Positions 62,641-64,000 of a DNA stretch of 64,000 nt are shown here, piece after piece. Source of the DNA: RH-AL1 sp965198715. Lineage in GTDB: Bacteria; Pseudomonadota; Alphaproteobacteria; Rhizobiales; Beijerinckiaceae. The stretch is from the NCBI GenBank assembly GCA_965198715.1, contig CBDAPV010000002.1, forward strand, positions 1,550,001 through 1,614,000, given 5' to 3'. The notes under the pieces are model-generated. The model made no database searches and was not told the DNA's origin. It saw only the letters and a list, made by a program, of their open reading frames with translations. Each line of letters begins with the position of its first letter. The first letter of the stretch is position 1. A program made the translations under genes and the position numbers.

Positions 62641-62760
62641 TCATCCGGCGCTTCGCGCCACCTTCTCCCGCAAGGGGAGAAGGGATCTTCCGGAGAGATC
62701 ACAGCCCTTCCCGTAGGCCCCTTCTCCCCTTTTGAGAGAAGGTGGACGACGGCCGGATGA
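62641..62760. repeat. Palindromic intergenic repeat element
   Basis: A 120-base element with nested inverted repeats: outer TCATCCGGC and GCCGGATGA, middle CACCTTCTC and GAGAAGGTG (imperfect), and an inner hairpin CCTTCTCCC-GCAA-GGGGAGAAGG. This resembles the short palindromic intergenic repeats scattered in Rhizobiales genomes. It lies downstream of the ribonuclease J gene and may stabilise or end its transcript. Confidence 0.8.
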
Positions 62761-62819
62761 GGGGTTGGGGCGCCTCTCCGAGCGTCGATTCTGGATGCGC
62801 CGCCGCTTCATCGGTAGGA

Positions 62820-64000
62820 TCACACCTCCACGACGAGCACGTGGACGTTGGGGCGCTTGCCCCAGGCCTGGTTGACGGCGCTGCGCACCGCACGTTCGAT
62901 CGCCGTCGAGACGGTGTCGGCGTCGCGCCGGCGCTGGCGCGGCAGGTTATCGAAGGTCTCGAACATGGCCGCGTCGACCAGCGCGTCCATGGCCTCGCCC
63001 GACTTCGTCTTCGAGGGCAGGCCGTTGGTAACGACGTCCGGCGTGCCGGCCATGTCGCCTTTGGAGGTCACCGCAAGCGCGATCGTCACCACGCCACCAA
63101 AGGCGAGGCTCTGGCGCTCGCGCACGGACTCGTCGTCCGATTTCACGAGGATGTTGCCGTCCTTTAACAACTTGCCATGGGCAGCCTGGCCGACGATACC
63201 AGGCTCGCCGGGCGAAAGCAGCACGACGTCGCCGTTGCGCGCCTTGATCACGTGCGGCACCTGCCGCTCGCGGGCGAAGGCGAAATGCTCGGCGAGGTGC
63301 ACCTCTTCGCCGTGGGCGGGGATGGCGATGGTCGGGCGCACCCAGTCGTACATCTGCGCGACCTCGCCGCGGCGCGGATGGCCCGAGGCGTGGATGAGCG
63401 CGTTACGGTCGGTGACAACCTCGATCCCCATGCGCACGAGATTGTTGATGATGCGGTTCACCTCGCGCTCGTTGCCGGGGATCGTCCGTGACGAGAAGAT
63501 GACCATGTCGCCAGCCGCCAGGCCGACCGCCGGGTGCTCGTCCTCCGAAATGCGGGCGATGGCCGCGCGCGGCTCGCCCTGGCTTCCCGTCGCCAGCACC
63601 ACGCATTTCTCCCGCGGGATGTGGGAGAAGGCATCGGCTGAAAGGAACGGCGGCAGGCCTTCAAGGTAGCCGCAATCCCGCCCGACGGACGAGACGCGGT
63701 CCATCGAGCGGCCGACCAGCACGACCTGACGGCCGGCGGCATAGGCCGCCTCAGCGACGGCGCGCATGCGGGCGAGATTGGAGGCGAAGGTGGTGACGAG
63801 CACCCTGCCTTGCGCCTTGGCGATGATCTCGGCCAGTGTCGCCGCGACCTCGGCTTCCGACGGGCTGATACCGTCGCGCAGGATGTTGGTCGAATCGCAG
63901 ACCAGCGCCAGCACACCCTCCTCGCCAATGGCCGCGAGCCGGGTCGCGTCGGTGGTGTGGCCGATGCCCGGCGCGGCGTCGATCTTCCAGTCGCCCGAGT
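62820..64000 (-). CDS. rnj: Ribonuclease J (5' part cut by window edge)
   Basis: The C-terminal roughly 393 residues of a metallo-beta-lactamase/beta-CASP ribonuclease with endo- and 5'-exonuclease activity. The frame runs to the right edge. Present are SGDWKIDAAPGIGHTTDATR, CDSTN, the beta-CASP STFASN-like TTFASNLARM, VLATGSQGEPRAA, and the C-terminal IHASGHPRRGE and AIPAHGEEVHL with catalytic histidines. The HxHxDH motif must lie outside the window. The protein ends with the small C-terminal dimerisation domain (NVHVLVVEV). Confidence 0.96.
   Translation of the reverse strand, partial: SGDWKIDAAPGIGHTTDATRLAAIGEEGVLALVCDSTNILRDGISPSEAEVAATLAEIIAKAQGRVLVTTFASNLARMRAVAEAAYAAGRQVVLVGRSMDRVSSVGRDCGYLEGLPPFLSADAFSHIPREKCVVLATGSQGEPRAAIARISEDEHPAVGLAAGDMVIFSSRTIPGNEREVNRIINNLVRMGIEVVTDRNALIHASGHPRRGEVAQMYDWVRPTIAIPAHGEEVHLAEHFAFARERQVPHVIKARNGDVVLLSPGEPGIVGQAAHGKLLKDGNILVKSDDESVRERQSLAFGGVVTIALAVTSKGDMAGTPDVVTNGLPSKTKSGEAMDALVDAAMFETFDNLPRQRRRDADTVSTAIERAVRSAVNQAWGKRPNVHVLVVEV

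Overview
This is a 64 kb, GC-rich chromosomal segment of an alphaproteobacterium, most likely a member of the Hyphomicrobiales (Rhizobiales). The evidence is the alphaproteobacterial order of the str-S10-spc-alpha ribosomal gene run with rpsD absent, the long C-terminal tail on ribosomal protein L3, the rnj/methylmalonyl-CoA epimerase neighbourhood at the right edge, a rhizobial-style palindromic intergenic repeat, and accessory genes for quinoprotein (PQQ) dehydrogenases, which are frequent in methylotrophic and alcohol-oxidising lineages. The species cannot be named from the sequence.

Layout. (a) 1-3760, minus strand: an apparent operon of a CbtA-type cobalt transporter subunit, a glutaredoxin, a NorQ/CbbQ-type MoxR ATPase and a NorD/CbbO-type VWA protein cut by the left edge. 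(b) 3.8-5.8 kb: two unknown small genes, then a graveyard of mobile DNA (IS5-family transposase remnant and decayed tyrosine integrase) against the 3' end of tRNA-Arg(CCG). (c) 5.9-24.85 kb, minus strand: an uninterrupted translation block, transcribed rpsL-rpsG-fusA-tuf-S10 operon-spc operon-secY-adk-rpsM-rpsK-rpoA-rplQ. (d) 25-45.4 kb: about 20 kb of mixed housekeeping and accessory genes on both strands (LOG protein, MHS transporter, cysS, a CAP lipoprotein, a large MscS channel, nudC-queC, sdhE, exported msrA and msrB, mgtC, moaA, a sensor kinase and several unknown secreted proteins). (e) 45.4-57.6 kb, minus strand: secE-nusG-rplK-rplA-rplJ-rplL-rpoB-rpoC, ending in a strong intrinsic terminator. 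(f) 57.7-61.7 kb: an exported redox cluster (thioredoxin-like protein, C-x3-C-W rhodanese-like protein, SoxYZ-like carrier, zinc metallohydrolase) facing a TetR-family regulator. (g) 61.8-64 kb: methylmalonyl-CoA epimerase, a small secreted repeat protein, a palindromic repeat and a partial ribonuclease J.

Most of the window is core gene expression machinery. The less ordinary parts are the cobalt transporter/MoxR-VWA operon, the quinoprotein relay cluster, a single-cysteine exported MsrA beside a Tat-exported MsrB, and four decayed genes (IS5 transposase, integrase, a LysM-family protein frameshifted at a CG repeat, an AAA ATPase). Structured RNA or DNA signals include an rplJ promoter and leader hairpin, a UUCG-loop hairpin between rpoB and rpoC, and several terminators. 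The only gene-free stretch over 300 bases is 55065-55575, which holds the rplJ promoter and leader. I did not recognise a wholly new defence or mobile system here.
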